From the NCBI GenBank assembly GCA_965153355.1, contig OZ231126.1:95170001-95234000 (forward strand): a DNA stretch of 64,000 nucleotides, read 5' to 3'. Made by a program: the position numbers and the translations under genes. Below the pieces are notes generated by a model. The model was not told where the DNA came from. It was given only the letters and a program-made list of their open reading frames with translations, and did not search any database. Source of the DNA: Flaccisagitta enflata. Its lineage: Eukaryota > Chaetognatha > Sagittoidea > Aphragmophora. Of this stretch, positions 39,712 through 50,617 are shown piece after piece; the first letter of the stretch is position 1, and each line of letters starts with the position of its first letter.

Positions 39712-40080
39712 CATTTATTTTCACTCCGTGGACATGTCCTCTGTGAAGTCATGTTCTCTGAAACCTAAATTTAACTCTTTAGGAGAATATAAACTGAATC
39801 TATTGGACACATCTTGGCCTTGTTGGGTGAGGAATCCACTCGGATGTTGAGAAATATTAAGTAGAGCAATCGAAACAGACTATAATGAGAGTCCTTAATA
39901 GATCAAATCCTAAACACCAATTTGTTTTCCTGAATAAAGATCTTCTCAAATTAAGTCTATTGTTATTACCAATATTCCACCTAGGACATGGCCTTAATTG
40001 TTGTCAGGGAGTTAAAACCTATTTTTAGAAAATACACTAAGTTTGTTTTTATTTTGACCTTTTATGTCAGTTTTGAATAC
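39712..40080. other. Spacer, nothing recognised
   Basis: AT-rich and unassigned. Confidence 0.5.
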
Positions 40081-40484
40081 TTGTATGTATATAAAAAAAA
40101 AATTTGAATTGAAATTGTTTTTGACAAGGATTATCTTTTAGGAACTAATTATAATATAGAGGGTATTATAAATGGGATCTATGACTTTTGGAAACTGAGT
40201 CACAACCGCCATCAGCCATTCCAACTTTTAGAATCCCTCTGACCTATGTTTCAACCTTTGCTCCTTAAACCTTTGTTTGCATTCATGTATATCGAAAATG
40301 AAATTCGAATTAAAATGTTTTTGACAAGGATTATTTTAAGGAACTAATTGTAATATAGAGGATATTATAAATGGGAACTAAGACTTTTGGAAACTGAGTC
40401 ATAACCGCCATCAGCCATTCCAACTTTATGAATCCTTCTGACCTACGTTTCAGCCTATGCTCCTTAAACCTTTGTTTGCATTAT
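40081..40484. repeat. Tandem duplication, about 202-bp unit x2
   Basis: Two copies carrying TTTTTGACAAGGATTAT, CTTTTGGAAACTGAGTCA and CGCCATCAGCCATTCCAACT, each ending CCTTAAACCTTTGTTTGCAT. Non-coding. Confidence 0.85.
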
Positions 40485-41473
40485 TCAACTCTTTTTGCTT
40501 ATACTCGCTTTTTCTCTCTGCCTGTCCAAACATTTTCATGATCCTTGGAGACTGCTTGCCATTGTATGAATGTATGACATTGTCTTAAATCTCTTGATAT
40601 ACTGCAATCCGATGGACAATGGTGGTTCTAGAGCATCTGACTCCCTCCGTCTTGTTTAAGTATTTGTCTTCCCATCATGCCCCCTTACAGGACAGCATCC
40701 CTTTAACTCTGCCACAGAGAGTTTCTTTGTCATTGCTCTGCTTCCTAAAGCTATTTCAATCAGATCCTTTTGCCATATCCTGGCTGCTCTTTCAAGTTAT
40801 GCCTTTGATACATGATGGATTGATGTAATGAGCAATGACATTGAAAAAATTAATTCATGATTGACTTTGATAGCTTTGGGCGATGCATGCCTTTTGCCCT
40901 TGAGAATGGAATCTGGGGTTAAGAAAAACAAGGCCGGATACACGGCTAGTCACGGCTACCCCAGTCGCGTGATAGTGAGCAGGGGCCGTAATTGGCGTCA
41001 TCAGATCATTTGGGCAGAAGCAGTGAAGCCAAATATCCCAAAAACCCAAAAAAAGTAAAGTGTGACGGACAGACGGACCGACGGACGGACGGACCGACGG
41101 ACGGACCGACGGACGGACCGACAAAGCGGGGTGTAGAGTCGCGTAGCACGCGACTAAAAATCTTATTGAAGTCGGAAGATCTTGAGTGTAAAGTTTTTGC
41201 TTCATCGAATCTTGGTTACATGGAAGGCATGTGTATGGATTTCAGGTGGAATGTAACTTTCATCCACTTTTGGACCCAGTTTTCTGACCTTGAATCCTTG
41301 TTTTCTAAAATTTGCAATGCCATCGGCCAAATTTATGCTAAACTTACATTAGCGTAAGGAAAGGATAGATTTAACTAAGGGAAATAAGCATGATCGCCAA
41401 ATATCAGTTATTTCCTGCCATATTTTGATTGGACGTAAATATTCCCTCCCTCCCTCCTTGTATATATCAACAG
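40485..41473. repeat. Spacer with hairpin-ended element (40927-41156)
   Basis: 40927-41156: AACAAGGCCGGATACACGGC ... GTGTGACGGACAGACGG ... GAGTCGCGTAGCACGCGACT. Contains seven or so GACGGACG words. 40485-40926 and 41157-41473 are unassigned. Confidence 0.75.
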
Positions 41474-41695
41474 AGTGATTTACTGGCTCAGTTTGGTATA
41501 ACTGAACGTATTGCTTGGTCGCCTCAACAAACGGAAATCTTGCGCAACTTCTACCAGTCCAATCCATATCCAACACAAGAGGACAGAATTTCCTTAGCAA
41601 CCCAGCTAGGCAATTGCTCGCTGAAAAATGTGCAAAATTGGTTCTTATGGAGAAGACACGCCGATAAAAAAGCGGCCAGAGACAAGAGAAAGTAA
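41474..41695 (+). CDS. HD51 terminal exon, homeodomain with W51 and turn insertion
   Basis: 73 codons after ATCAACAG, starting SDLLAQFGIT. Same extra turn residue as HD50 (LGNCSLKNV) and the same W replacing F in the arm (AWSPQQ), so HD50 and HD51 are sister copies. Contact residues N/L/W/H. Stop TAA. Confidence 0.91.
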   Translation, partial: SDLLAQFGITERIAWSPQQTEILRNFYQSNPYPTQEDRISLATQLGNCSLKNVQNWFLWRRHADKKAARDKRK

Positions 41696-42012
41696 ATGGT
41701 TGCTTTAGGATACCGTGGGCGTAATTTTCCAATGTCCATAATTATATCACACTGGTGTTCCACTATTTTGTTCTAGTTAAAGTAATTTAACTGACTAAAT
41801 GTTGATTTATGATTTTTTCTTTTGCATAATCTGGAAAATCACACTTCCTTGCATTCCCTAGAAATCTTAGGCTTCAAACTGGTTAGAATAAGCTGTGGCA
41901 TCAGTTAGAAGGATTGTGGACATAATTCGGACTTTCTGTCCGCGGATCCTTGAAAGCAGCAAAATACAAACATCATTCGGTTGTTTCCATCTTAAAATGT
42001 GACCTTTATTAG
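41696..42012. other. Spacer, nothing recognised
   Basis: No repeat or domain seen. Confidence 0.5.
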
Positions 42013-42219
42013 GAGTTGCTGTCGAGTTTTGGGATTCGGGCTCCTCTGCTGCCTGAGAAAGTGTCGGAATTGAAAGAGGCCTACAACCTCAATGCTTACC
42101 CGACTTCGGTTGAAAAGCAATTTCTCGCCGATAGATTATTGATGACCGTCAAACAAGTTAATAACTGGTTTCGTTGGAGGCGGGAGTCGGAAAGAAAGGC
42201 CAAACGAGTTGGAGTTTGA
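42013..42219 (+). CDS. HD52 terminal exon, homeodomain with W51
   Basis: 68 codons after TTTATTAG, starting ELLSSFGIR. The only unit of the main W51 block that keeps Arg in FGIR. Gln12 is lost (LLPEK). Contact residues N/R/W/E. Stop TGA. Confidence 0.9.
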   Translation, partial: ELLSSFGIRAPLLPEKVSELKEAYNLNAYPTSVEKQFLADRLLMTVKQVNNWFRWRRESERKAKRVGV

Positions 42220-43124
42220 AGTAATTAACATGTTTTTGAGGATATAACATATATCTTGACTAGAGCTACATTCAAGATGTGTCAAATGCCTCAATATAGA
42301 ATGTTTCTTATGTTATTTCTATGGTAGTGTAAGACGAGCTAGCTCCACTGAAAAAAAAATATTCGTCTGCAATGTCTGTCTCATTGATACACTTTTTGTC
42401 CTCGACGATCAGTTTACGTCGAGGACTATAACATAGCACTGATCGTGTAGTAAGCCGTTGTCGTTTGTCGTTTGTTGTGTCAACCCTTAAAAACTTTAGA
42501 ACCTCAACTCAGATGTTGATGAAACTTGGTCAGTGCTTTTCTAAGGGCAGTACTGACTTGTGTACCAACTTTCAACAACATTCATGAATATTTAATACCC
42601 TTTGCCTATTATTTTTGTAGTAATATTAATTCCTGGACTTGGGCAATTTACATAGGGGGAGGGTAGTAAAGGTTCACCAATGTTGTTTAAACTTGTTTTG
42701 GAAGTTCATTGTAGTAATTAAAGCTCCCCTGCAAGATTTCAGATAATTCTGAGTATTGGTTTAGAAGATATTAGGGTATTTTGCTAGTAATATTAATTCC
42801 TGGACTTGTGCAATTTACATAGGGGAAGGGTAGTAAAGGTTCACCAATGTTGTTTAAACTTGTTGTGAAGGTTCATTGCATCAATTAAAGCTCCCCTGCA
42901 AGATTTCAGTAAATTCTGAGTATTGGTTAAGAAAATATAAGGGTATTTATGATGTATCTAGTAACATTATATCCTGGACTTCAGAATTGTTTTCGAATAA
43001 ATTTTTTTAATTTTTTTATTTTTTTTAATTTTTTTTTTTTTTTTTTTGAAAAAATTTTTTTTGAAAAATTTTTTTTTTTTTTTTTTTTTTTGAAAAAAAA
43101 CTTTTTTTTGACTTTAAGGTATGC
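42220..43124. repeat. Composite repeat with about 170-bp tandem units
   Basis: Begins near 42402 with CGACGATCAGTTTACGTCG, then two units with TAGTAATATTAATTCCTGGACTT and GGGTAGTAAAGGTTCACCAATG (about 42618 and 42788). Ends in long T tracts (43010-43110). Related to 2206-2935. Confidence 0.7.
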
Positions 43125-43450
43125 AATTGGTAGCCGGGTCAGACTAAGAAGCCGGGTCAGGCTGAGTAGCCGGGTCAGGCTGAGTAGCCGGGTCAGACTG
43201 AGTAGCCGGGTCAGACTGAGTAGCCGGGTCAGACTGAGTAGCCGGGTCAGACTGAGTAGCCGGGTCAGACTGAGTAGCCGGGTCAGACTGAGTAGCCGGG
43301 TCAGACTGAGTAGCCGGGTCAGACTGAGTAGCCGGGTCAGACTGAGTAGCCGGGTCAGACTGAGTAGCTGGGTCAGACTGAGTAGCCGGGTCAGACTGAG
43401 TAGCCGGGTCAGACTGAGTAGCCGGGTCAGACTGAGTAGCCGGGTCAGAC
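43125..43450. repeat. 18-bp satellite, about 18 copies
   Basis: Unit AGCCGGGTCAGACTGAGT, nearly perfect. Because 18 is a multiple of three it is open on both strands; those frames are not genes. There is no spacer diversity, so this is not a CRISPR array. Confidence 0.97.
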
Positions 43451-43704
43451 ACCAAATAGACTACAGTCGAGGACTGTTGTTTTTAAGCTTTTTATTTTTT
43501 ATAAGAACGTCATTTTTTGGCTGAAGCCTTCAAAAAAAATAGAGATAGCTAGTAATTAAATAACTATGATGTTCTTAATTTTTAAGCAATTTCAAGCCTT
43601 GATGTTCCTATAAACTAGGTTCTTATAAAAAATAAAAAGTGTACGATGCCCTGTCATCAATCTTACCCTAACACTCTACATAAAATATTATTGTGCCATT
43701 TTAG
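43451..43704. repeat. Spacer with truncated AT-rich TIR element end
   Basis: 43600-43650 resembles the 3' end of the elements at 24191-24920 and 56046-56706 (CTATAAACTAGGTTCTTATAAA). Confidence 0.6.
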
Positions 43705-43911
43705 GACGTCCTATCACTGTTTGGAATACAAATGCCACTGAGTGAGGACCAATTAAATCGACTGAAGGAATTCTATGTTTCGAAAAGATATCCAAGTTTG
43801 GAAGAAAAAAAGACTTTGGGAAATGTTTTGGGTTTAACTTTGACAAGGGTCGAGCATTGGTTTAAATGGCAAAGGGCTAAAGATGCCAAAACACAAAAGA
43901 AGTCTTTGTGA
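43705..43911 (+). CDS. HD53 terminal exon, homeodomain with W51
   Basis: 68 codons after CCATTTTAG, starting DVLSLFGIQ; short arm (MPLSEDQ). Contact residues H/K/W/A. Stop TGA. Confidence 0.9.
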   Translation, partial: DVLSLFGIQMPLSEDQLNRLKEFYVSKRYPSLEEKKTLGNVLGLTLTRVEHWFKWQRAKDAKTQKKSL

Positions 43912-44347
43912 CAAGTTTGAAAAGTTAGAATGTTTTTTTGTTTTTTTTTTGCGACATTTTACAGTGGCAAGGGAAATACAGAAAGGAGTTACCAAAATCA
44001 CCGGTAACCCTACTTACAATTTTCATGGTCGATAGTTCAGCATTATGTAGGGCAGTGACCAGTATCTCAACATGATAAACACTATTGAAGCGATTTTTGG
44101 GGTTGGACCTTGCAATAGGAATATCTCCTTACGGGTCAGAATTTACTGTATTGGTGTTTTAAAGTGTTGATTTAGTTTTTCCTGGCCTATCTTAGACCTA
44201 AAAACTTTTGAAAATCATTAGTGATGGGAGTTGTATTGTGTCCAGATACTTATACAATTTTGGCCCCCGCTCAATGTCTTTTCATTGATTCTGTAAGGTC
44301 ATTTTTCCATTTCTTTGTACATTTTTTTACTCTTTTTCCTTTACCAG
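43912..44347. other. Spacer, nothing recognised
   Basis: No repeat or domain seen; polypyrimidine tract at the end. Confidence 0.5.
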
Positions 44348-44557
44348 CAATATTCCACTGCCGATCTACTGTCAACCTTTGGAATAACATCTGCACTTGA
44401 CCATTATCAAAACCAATATTTGACTTCTTACTTCGAGAAAAATCGTTATCCTTCAGCCGCTGATTACTCGGAGATTTGCGGACATTTAGATTTGCCTTTG
44501 AAACGAGTTCAAAATTGGTTTCAATGGCGTCGTAGGAACAAAGACAAGAAAATTTGA
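44348..44557 (+). CDS. HD54 terminal exon, homeodomain with W51
   Basis: 69 codons after CTTTACCAG, starting QYSTADLLSTFGIT. The arm is short and lacks basic residues (SALDHYQNQ). Contact residues N/Q/W/R. Stop TGA. Confidence 0.9.
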   Translation, partial: QYSTADLLSTFGITSALDHYQNQYLTSYFEKNRYPSAADYSEICGHLDLPLKRVQNWFQWRRRNKDKKI

Positions 44558-45144
44558 GACGTTGTATGCGTAAATATGGGTCTGTGCAGTATTGGACGCC
44601 ATTACAATTTTTCAATGTGTAAGAATTTTCCAGTGAGACGAATTGTTGAATGCCAATTCCATCTAGTTTGGCTTTGTATCCCTTGAAATATCCAACTCAC
44701 CAGTAATCATTAATCTAGTAACAATCAAATCCGGATTTGAGTAAGGGCCTGTTTCTATATGTGTGGATCGCGTTTGTAAAGAACCACTTGGTTGTTCGCT
44801 ACGTTTGCTCGCTCGCACCACATTCAGTTCACTAACTTGGAAAGGTTTTGTTGCACTATGCTCACTTCGCTCACTTACTCCATTCACAGGCTTGCTCACT
44901 CAATTCACCCACTCCCCCCCCCATAGGATGGTAGAAATTCATGGATATGTATTTACGATTAATGGACATAGTCGCGATCGTTCCTGTCGCTAGAAACACA
45001 CCCTCAGAGATGAGGGGAAGCCGCACCGTCACAGAGGGGTTATCCCCGTAGTATTGGCAGCTATCAATCGATGCCATTTTCCATTTGATCCACGGGGCAC
45101 TTTTTTCTCTGATATTTTGAAATTTTATAAACTTATTCATTTAG
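44558..45144. other. Spacer with degenerate GCTCGCTCGC-type repeat
   Basis: 44790-44900 has GTTCGCTACGTTTGCTCGCTC and TCACTTCGCTCACTTAC words, the inverse of the core at 13800-13925. Confidence 0.55.
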
Positions 45145-45351
45145 GAAATCGGTAAGAAAATGCTGCTGGCCCGATTCGGGATCAACTCACCCCTCGAGGA
45201 TAGGCAAGTCTTAGTTCTACAAGAATTTTACGATAAAAATCGATACCCAACAACCAATGAAAAAAACGAATTGGCTCAAGTACTCGGTCTAAGCACCAAA
45301 CGCGTACAACACTGGTTTCAGTGGAAACGCTACAAGGATAAAAACAAATAG
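45145..45351 (+). CDS. HD55 terminal exon, homeodomain with W51
   Basis: 68 codons after TTCATTTAG, starting EIGKKMLLARFGIN. Contact residues H/Q/W/Y. Last W51 unit. A GGTAAGA word at 45150-45156 could act as a cryptic donor. Stop TAG. Confidence 0.9.
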   Translation, partial: EIGKKMLLARFGINSPLEDRQVLVLQEFYDKNRYPTTNEKNELAQVLGLSTKRVQHWFQWKRYKDKNK

Positions 45352-46119
45352 ATTGCGTCGTGTATCTCAAAAGTTTTCGTGGTTAACTGCATGCATGCCA
45401 CTCGTTAGGTGACATTTTGTCCGTCCGTTGCGTAAGTAAAAGTTGAGCTTTTTTGGCTTATTAAGTATTTTTTCTTGCTTCACTACCCTTGCCCAATGAC
45501 ATCAAATGAGGTTTTGTCCATCCGTCGGCCCATCCGTCCATCCTTCCATTTGTAGCGATCGAGACTAAGTGCGAAAACACGCATTAAAGATGTCGCGGTT
45601 GAGTGTGTGTGGTGTGTAGATGGGGGGTGGCACGCCCCTGCCCACCCGTCTGCAACGATATGGTAACCCCGGGTCATTTGACGTCTTTATGAATACACCA
45701 TTTCGTGTTGGAACTATTCCATCGTCTCGTTCTCTCAAGAATTAATGTCACATTGTATTTGTTTTCAAAATACGATATATCCACACATATTTTAATCCCC
45801 ATTTCTTTATGGATGGTTGATGATTGGCTGAGAATATGGTACGGTCTAATCAGTATATATATTGAATTATATTGATTGACTGGATTCTATCGTGGATTGG
45901 CTGCTTAACGATCAAATTCCTGGCTGTCTATGAAATTCATCTGATGGCCTAATATTTCACGTTAGCTAGTGCTCGAAAATTTTCGCAGTTAGTGCCCATG
46001 TTGGTTATGTTTGTATTTCCTGATTTGATACTGATGATAGAACCAATATTACTTTTTTTAATCACTAGGGTCTAAGGTTACTCAATATTATTGGGTGGAA
46101 GTTTTTACAGGGTGGAAAT
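45352..46119. repeat. Spacer with GTCC-type element (about 45410-45690)
   Basis: TTTTGTCCGTCCGTTGCG ... CCCCTGCCCACCCGTCTGCAACGATA, two partial copies of the 59850-60081 family. The remainder is unassigned. Confidence 0.6.
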
Positions 46120-46901
46120 TACAGGGTGTCCCAAGTCAGTTGTAACATAAGGAATTGACATATCTCTGTTTCTAAATCCTTAAATCAATTTCTGAAAAAA
46201 GATTTATGAAGATCTAGGTCTGCACTTTTTGTTAAACCAAAACTTCAACTTTGAATATTGGATAGTTGGTGGTCAGAAAATATCAAATGAGTGGTGATAT
46301 TTGGTGGAAAATAATCTTTTTCATAGCTGTATTCAGAAGTAGCTGGCTTTAACTGTTTGCCATTTTTTGACAAATTGATCTAAAAACCTGGGATTGCTCT
46401 CAAATGAAAGATAATTGTACATAGATTGTAAATCTGCTTTAAAAGCTTGAAGAATTTTAACAATTAATGACTTTTTTGATGATTTTTTGTCAATCATTGT
46501 CAAAATCAAAAATGGAAATCTTGAAAAAATCATTGAAAATCTTACAAAATTTTGGAAAATTGGCAAATTTTTTTGGTGATCTAAAATCTATGACAAATTG
46601 TCTGCCATTTGAGACCAATCGCAGGGTTTTAGCTCAATTGGTTAAAAAATGCCAAGTTGTTAAAGACAGCTACTTCCAAGTACAGCGAAAAGTGAAAAAA
46701 CAAAAAAAGACATGGTCAGAAATTACTAGTGAATTTCAAATAAATGTGGTCCCCAAACAAATAGTCCAATTATCATGAAATTTTGCATGCAAAAAGTGCA
46801 GACCAAGATCGTTTCAGATCTTTTTTCAGAAATTGATTTGAGGATCTGCAAGCAGAGATATGTCAATTCTTTATGTTACAACTGACTTGGGACACCCTGT
46901 A
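46120..46901. repeat. Mariner-like foldback element
   Basis: TIRs start ACAGGGTGTCCCAAGTCAGT and end ACTGACTTGGGACACCCTGT, about 120 bp each, with TA at both outer ends. ACAGGGTGTCCC termini are typical of mariner-family elements. The internal 103-codon frame (46467-46778) shows no transposase motif. Confidence 0.88.
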
Positions 46902-47173
46902 TCATAGCTTTCTTCATAAAAGACATAGTGAATCAGCTTCAAAATTTTTCAAACTGGGCAGTGGGCACTTACTGCGACTATTTGTCTATTCTTCTTGCAT
47001 GTAGGGGTTGGACTTACCAATAAAGGCGGCTAATCGCCGACCGGAAAAAAGTCGTAAATGGAAGTCTCTTTTTTCAGTGCTCGTTCTTCTGTGTGTGCAT
47101 TTCATGATGTCTGGTTGATTGTCTGTTTTTGTTATTCAATCTGTGCGTTTTTTCCTTTCGATCTTTTTTGTCT

Positions 47174-47175
<2 letters not shown>
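46902..47175. other. Spacer, nothing recognised
   Basis: No feature supported. Confidence 0.5.
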
Positions 47176-47206
<31 letters not shown>

Positions 47207-47208
47207 TG

Positions 47209-47300
<92 letters not shown>

Positions 47301-47303
47301 CCC

Positions 47304-47379
<76 letters not shown>
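47176..47379. repeat. TG and CT microsatellites
   Basis: 47176-47205 is a GT tract. 47211-47379 is CT with a few CCCTC interruptions. Confidence 0.96.
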
Positions 47380-47382
<3 letters not shown>

Positions 47383-47634
47383 CAGAATAAATATCAGCTA
47401 AAGTCATAAAAGTCAGGTCAATTTAACACGTTTACTTTCCTTATTGTTACATAAGACCGAAAAAATGGGATCAATGAAAAATATCGATTTTTGAGAAAAT
47501 GCGAAAAAATAAAAAAAGATTCAAAAATTCATAACTTCTAAACTATTGATCGTAGAGACTTCTGGTTGGCGCCATTTGAAAGAGGAAGATAAGCTCTTTC
47601 TTAGCTATGAATATCAAAAAATGTATACTCCCAG

Positions 47635-47976
47635 CCCAAAAACTGCACAACTTCCAAAAATTGCCCCAAACCGAAAATGGAAAACTTTTTCTCCCCTACG
47701 TTTCAAAAAGTCGAATTACGTAATTCGACTTTTTTCCAATTAACTGACTGTGGTCTCCAATTCCACTCCCATTCCGATGAGCAAAGAGAGAAACTGCGAA
47801 ATTATGAAAAGCGCTATGGCCTCTACTCGAAAAAATTTGATGAAATTGTGTTACGCGAGATTTGTGAACAAACTTGCTTGTCATTAGTGCAGGTCCACCG
47901 TTGGTTTAGATACCAAAGAGAAAAGTGTGCAAAAGCTAGAAAGATTGAGAGCAAGAAAATTACTTTCCTCAAGTGA
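47635..47976 (+). CDS. HD56 unit, strongly diverged homeodomain
   Basis: 113 codons if spliced at TACTCCCAG; this acceptor is the first upstream AG that gives phase 0. The FGIR lead is missing. Helix 1 (HSDEQREKLRNYEK) and helix 3 (VHRWFRYQREK: R47, R50, Y51, E54) are recognisable but YP is replaced by a GLYSKK segment. A 30-bp perfect palindrome (47705-47734) interrupts the lead. Could be a decaying unit. Confidence 0.55.
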   Translation, partial: PKNCTTSKNCPKPKMENFFSPTFQKVELRNSTFFQLTDCGLQFHSHSDEQREKLRNYEKRYGLYSKKFDEIVLREICEQTCLSLVQVHRWFRYQREKCAKARKIESKKITFLK

Positions 47977-48105
47977 GATCATCACGGGAGAGAAATACCT
48001 CCCTTCACGGAAACCCATCTTTTTCATCATTTTATGTTTTTTTTTTGTTTGTTTATTTTTTAGTGCGAAATTCTATGTTATGATTTTTTTTCCTCCTCCT
48101 TACAG

Positions 48106-48384
48106 GCGAAAAATAGGGTTAGTCTCACAGTAGACGATATGCAGTCTACGACGGTGACCCCAGAGAGCATTCTGGCATACTATGGCATAAACACTCGTAG
48201 CAACCGATTTAGTAAGGAGCAACTAGGAGAATTGACGTCGTGCTTTGAAGAGAACCCATATCCCACATCCACCAAAAAACAAGAGCTCTCAGAAAAGACA
48301 GGCTTGACCATAGGGCAGATAGAAAACTGGTTGTGGAAGAAAAGGGGCAAAATGAAAAAGATGATCCAACAAGATCAGTCCTGA
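48106..48384 (+). CDS. HD57 terminal exon, divergent homeodomain
   Basis: 92 codons after CCTTACAG. A 30-residue lead precedes ESILAYYGIN. Phe49 is Leu and Trp50 is present (IENWLWKKRGK); K51, G54. Last homeodomain unit. The stop TGA follows a MIQQDQS tail. Confidence 0.86.
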   Translation, partial: AKNRVSLTVDDMQSTTVTPESILAYYGINTRSNRFSKEQLGELTSCFEENPYPTSTKKQELSEKTGLTIGQIENWLWKKRGKMKKMIQQDQS

Positions 48385-48533
48385 AATAATATAACGCCTT
48401 GTACTACAACACCAATTTGTTTCATAGTTGAAAAAAAAACAAACACTTAATTGAATACTTTCTCTTTTTTGTGTCTTTTTGCCGACGCTTTTATTATACC
48501 ACATCCCATTTTACCCCCTCCAACCCCTTATAG

Positions 48534-49019
48534 ACAACTACCCCATTAGCCTCATTGGAAGCCGCGTCCACCTTCTATGGAATATCTCTAGAGCTGTTAA
48601 AAGAAGCCACATCATATTCTCTTGAGGATGTGGGAGAGAAAGCTTCTCCCAAGTACAAGTTGTTTAATCATTTACAATATAACTTTGCCAAATCCATCGC
48701 CTCGATCTGTCCTTACAACGAATGGCGAGGTCCTTTGATCAACGAGTTTTTTTCCGCGCACTTTCAAGAGTGGTTTTTACTGTTTCACAAAATGCAATCC
48801 AATGACGAAACCAGAGTGCGCGCCGCCAAATCATTAATTCGTAGGCTCGCTCATAGTCATTATAATATTTTGCTAAAAAGAGTTGTCACCCAAAAGTTGA
48901 AATTAAAAGAGATGGAGACGGCATCGGCTGCTGGTGGTGCGAACAACGCAGCGTCAGCCAATTCCGTCAATCTTTTGCCGATCTCTCCCACTCGTTATGA
49001 AGCAATCACCTTCGAATGA
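48534..49019 (+). CDS. ND1 terminal exon, unassigned helical domain
   Basis: 161 codons after CCTTATAG, phase 0, stop TGA. Residues about 40-120 align with ND2-ND4: a helix ending SIASICP (conserved Cys-Pro), RGPLINEFFSAHFQEWF, then a basic helix with IRRLAHSHYNILLKR. The tail is Ala/Asn/Ser-rich. Not a homeodomain. The basic C-terminal helix and position in the array suggest DNA binding; a BEN-like fold is one possibility but no signature proves it. Confidence 0.75.
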   Translation, partial: TTTPLASLEAASTFYGISLELLKEATSYSLEDVGEKASPKYKLFNHLQYNFAKSIASICPYNEWRGPLINEFFSAHFQEWFLLFHKMQSNDETRVRAAKSLIRRLAHSHYNILLKRVVTQKLKLKEMETASAAGGANNAASANSVNLLPISPTRYEAITFE

Positions 49020-50050
49020 GTACAGTAGATTCCGTCTACAGACATGAGGTAGTTGGGGCAAGTCCAATAAAAAAAAAAACAGATCAAGTAGAAGATTAAT
49101 ATTTAAAGAAATATTTTTTGTTCACGACGGAATATCATTCCGACGCGGACTATAATTTAGGGCGGGTGGTTGTTGTTGTCGTTGTCGTGATCATTTTGAA
49201 AAATGAATTACTTTTTTATGCGTTGACCGATTTGGTTCATATTTGGTGGGAAGTTGTGCAGGGTAAGGCGCTTTACATCCTATCCGATTTTTGTGATCCG
49301 ACCAACCCAACCGGCCCAACCAGCCTACTGGCCTAAGAGTGAAAAATGTTCATAACTCTGCTATTTTTTAACCAATTTGGTTGAAATTTGGCATGGAGTC
49401 TCCAAATAGAAGGACTCAACATATGTGATATATCCATTTGAGTATGTTAACCGGCCAAACCGACCTACCACCCAACCAGCTTACCGGCTTAAAAATGAAA
49501 AACTTGCATAACTTTGACATTTTTCCATCAATTTGGTTGAAACTTAGTATAGTCTCTAAATAGAAGAACTCAACATATGCACACTATTTATCTTGTCAAA
49601 CCAGCTTACCACCTAATCAGCCTACCAGCCTAAAAATGAAAAATGTGCATATCTTTGGCATTTTTTAACTGATTTGATTGAAATTTGTTATGGAGTCTCT
49701 AAATGGAAGGATTCAACATATGTATATGATTTATATGCGTGTGAGCATGCTTACCGGCCTAACCAGCCTACCACCCAACCAGCCTACTGGCTCAAAACCC
49801 GCCTAACTTTGATATTTTTCAACCAATATGGCTGAAACTTGATATAGAGTCTCTAAATGGAGGAACTCAACATATGCACACTATGAATTCTGTCAAACCA
49901 GCCTACCACCTATCCAGCCTACCAACCAACCAGCTTACCAGCCCAAAAGTGAAAAATGGGTATAACTTTGTCATCTTTCAACCAATTTGCTTGAAACTTG
50001 GTATAGAGACTCAGAATGGAAAGACTCAACATATGTACCTGATTGATTAA
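49020..50050. repeat. Tandem repeat, about 140-bp unit, five or so copies
   Basis: About 49200-50045: repeated (A/T)TTT..ACCAATTTGGTTGAAA.TT, GGAGTCTC.AAAT.GAAGGACTCA and ACCAGCCTACCA words. Preceded by CGACGGAATATCATTCCGACG, a palindrome-type start like those at 2206 and 42402. Confidence 0.75.
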
Positions 50051-50371
50051 CAGGGGTGTATATAATTGAGCGGCTTTTGGTTTTATTCCCCCAGCCTTTG
50101 ATTTTTTTCCCCGTGACGCATTGCGTCACGTTACAAAATCAATGATTTTCTTCCCCACAAAGCAATAAGACAGTATATTGTAGGTTCAAATAGTGTTAAA
50201 ATGTGTTGTAGTAATCAGAGACTACCATTTGGAACTACCAAAAGTGTTAAATCTTCAAAAATTTTCTTTTTTCTTTTTTTTAGCTTTTGATTTTTTTCCC
50301 CATCTCCAAAACCCTTTGATTTTATTCCCACCCTGCCGGGGGAAGGGAATTCTCAACTTTATACACGCCTG
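50051..50371. repeat. Foldback element
   Basis: Ends CAGGGGTGTATATAATTGAG and CTCAACTTTATACACGCCTG are inverted. Inside, TTTGATTTTTTTCCCC is repeated. Confidence 0.65.
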
Positions 50372-50617
50372 GATTTATATTTATTTTATAGGGTTTGTGA
50401 TCTTTTGGTCATAGGGATCTTATAGAATGTGTGGTTTTCAACCCAATTTGGACCAAATACTGTTCAGATTTTTTTCTATTATGGTTGGTTGTTATAGTAA
50501 TAAATTCCATTTATAATTGTTATTACATTGATATGTTAAATAGAAGATTAACAGGAACATTGAGATTGTATTTGCTGTAATTTTTTAATAGTATGTTTCA
50601 TAAGAATATTGTTTATT
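50372..50617. other. Spacer, nothing recognised
   Basis: AT-rich. Confidence 0.5.

Noticed and set aside
43144-43524. Long frames on both strands over an 18-bp repeat; possible CRISPR-like periodicity
   Set aside because: Head-to-tail identical units without unique spacers: satellite DNA. An 18-bp unit is always open once open.
46467-46778. 103-codon Lys-rich frame inside the mariner-type element
   Set aside because: No DDE or HTH motif seen; it covers part of an inverted repeat and is best treated as non-coding.
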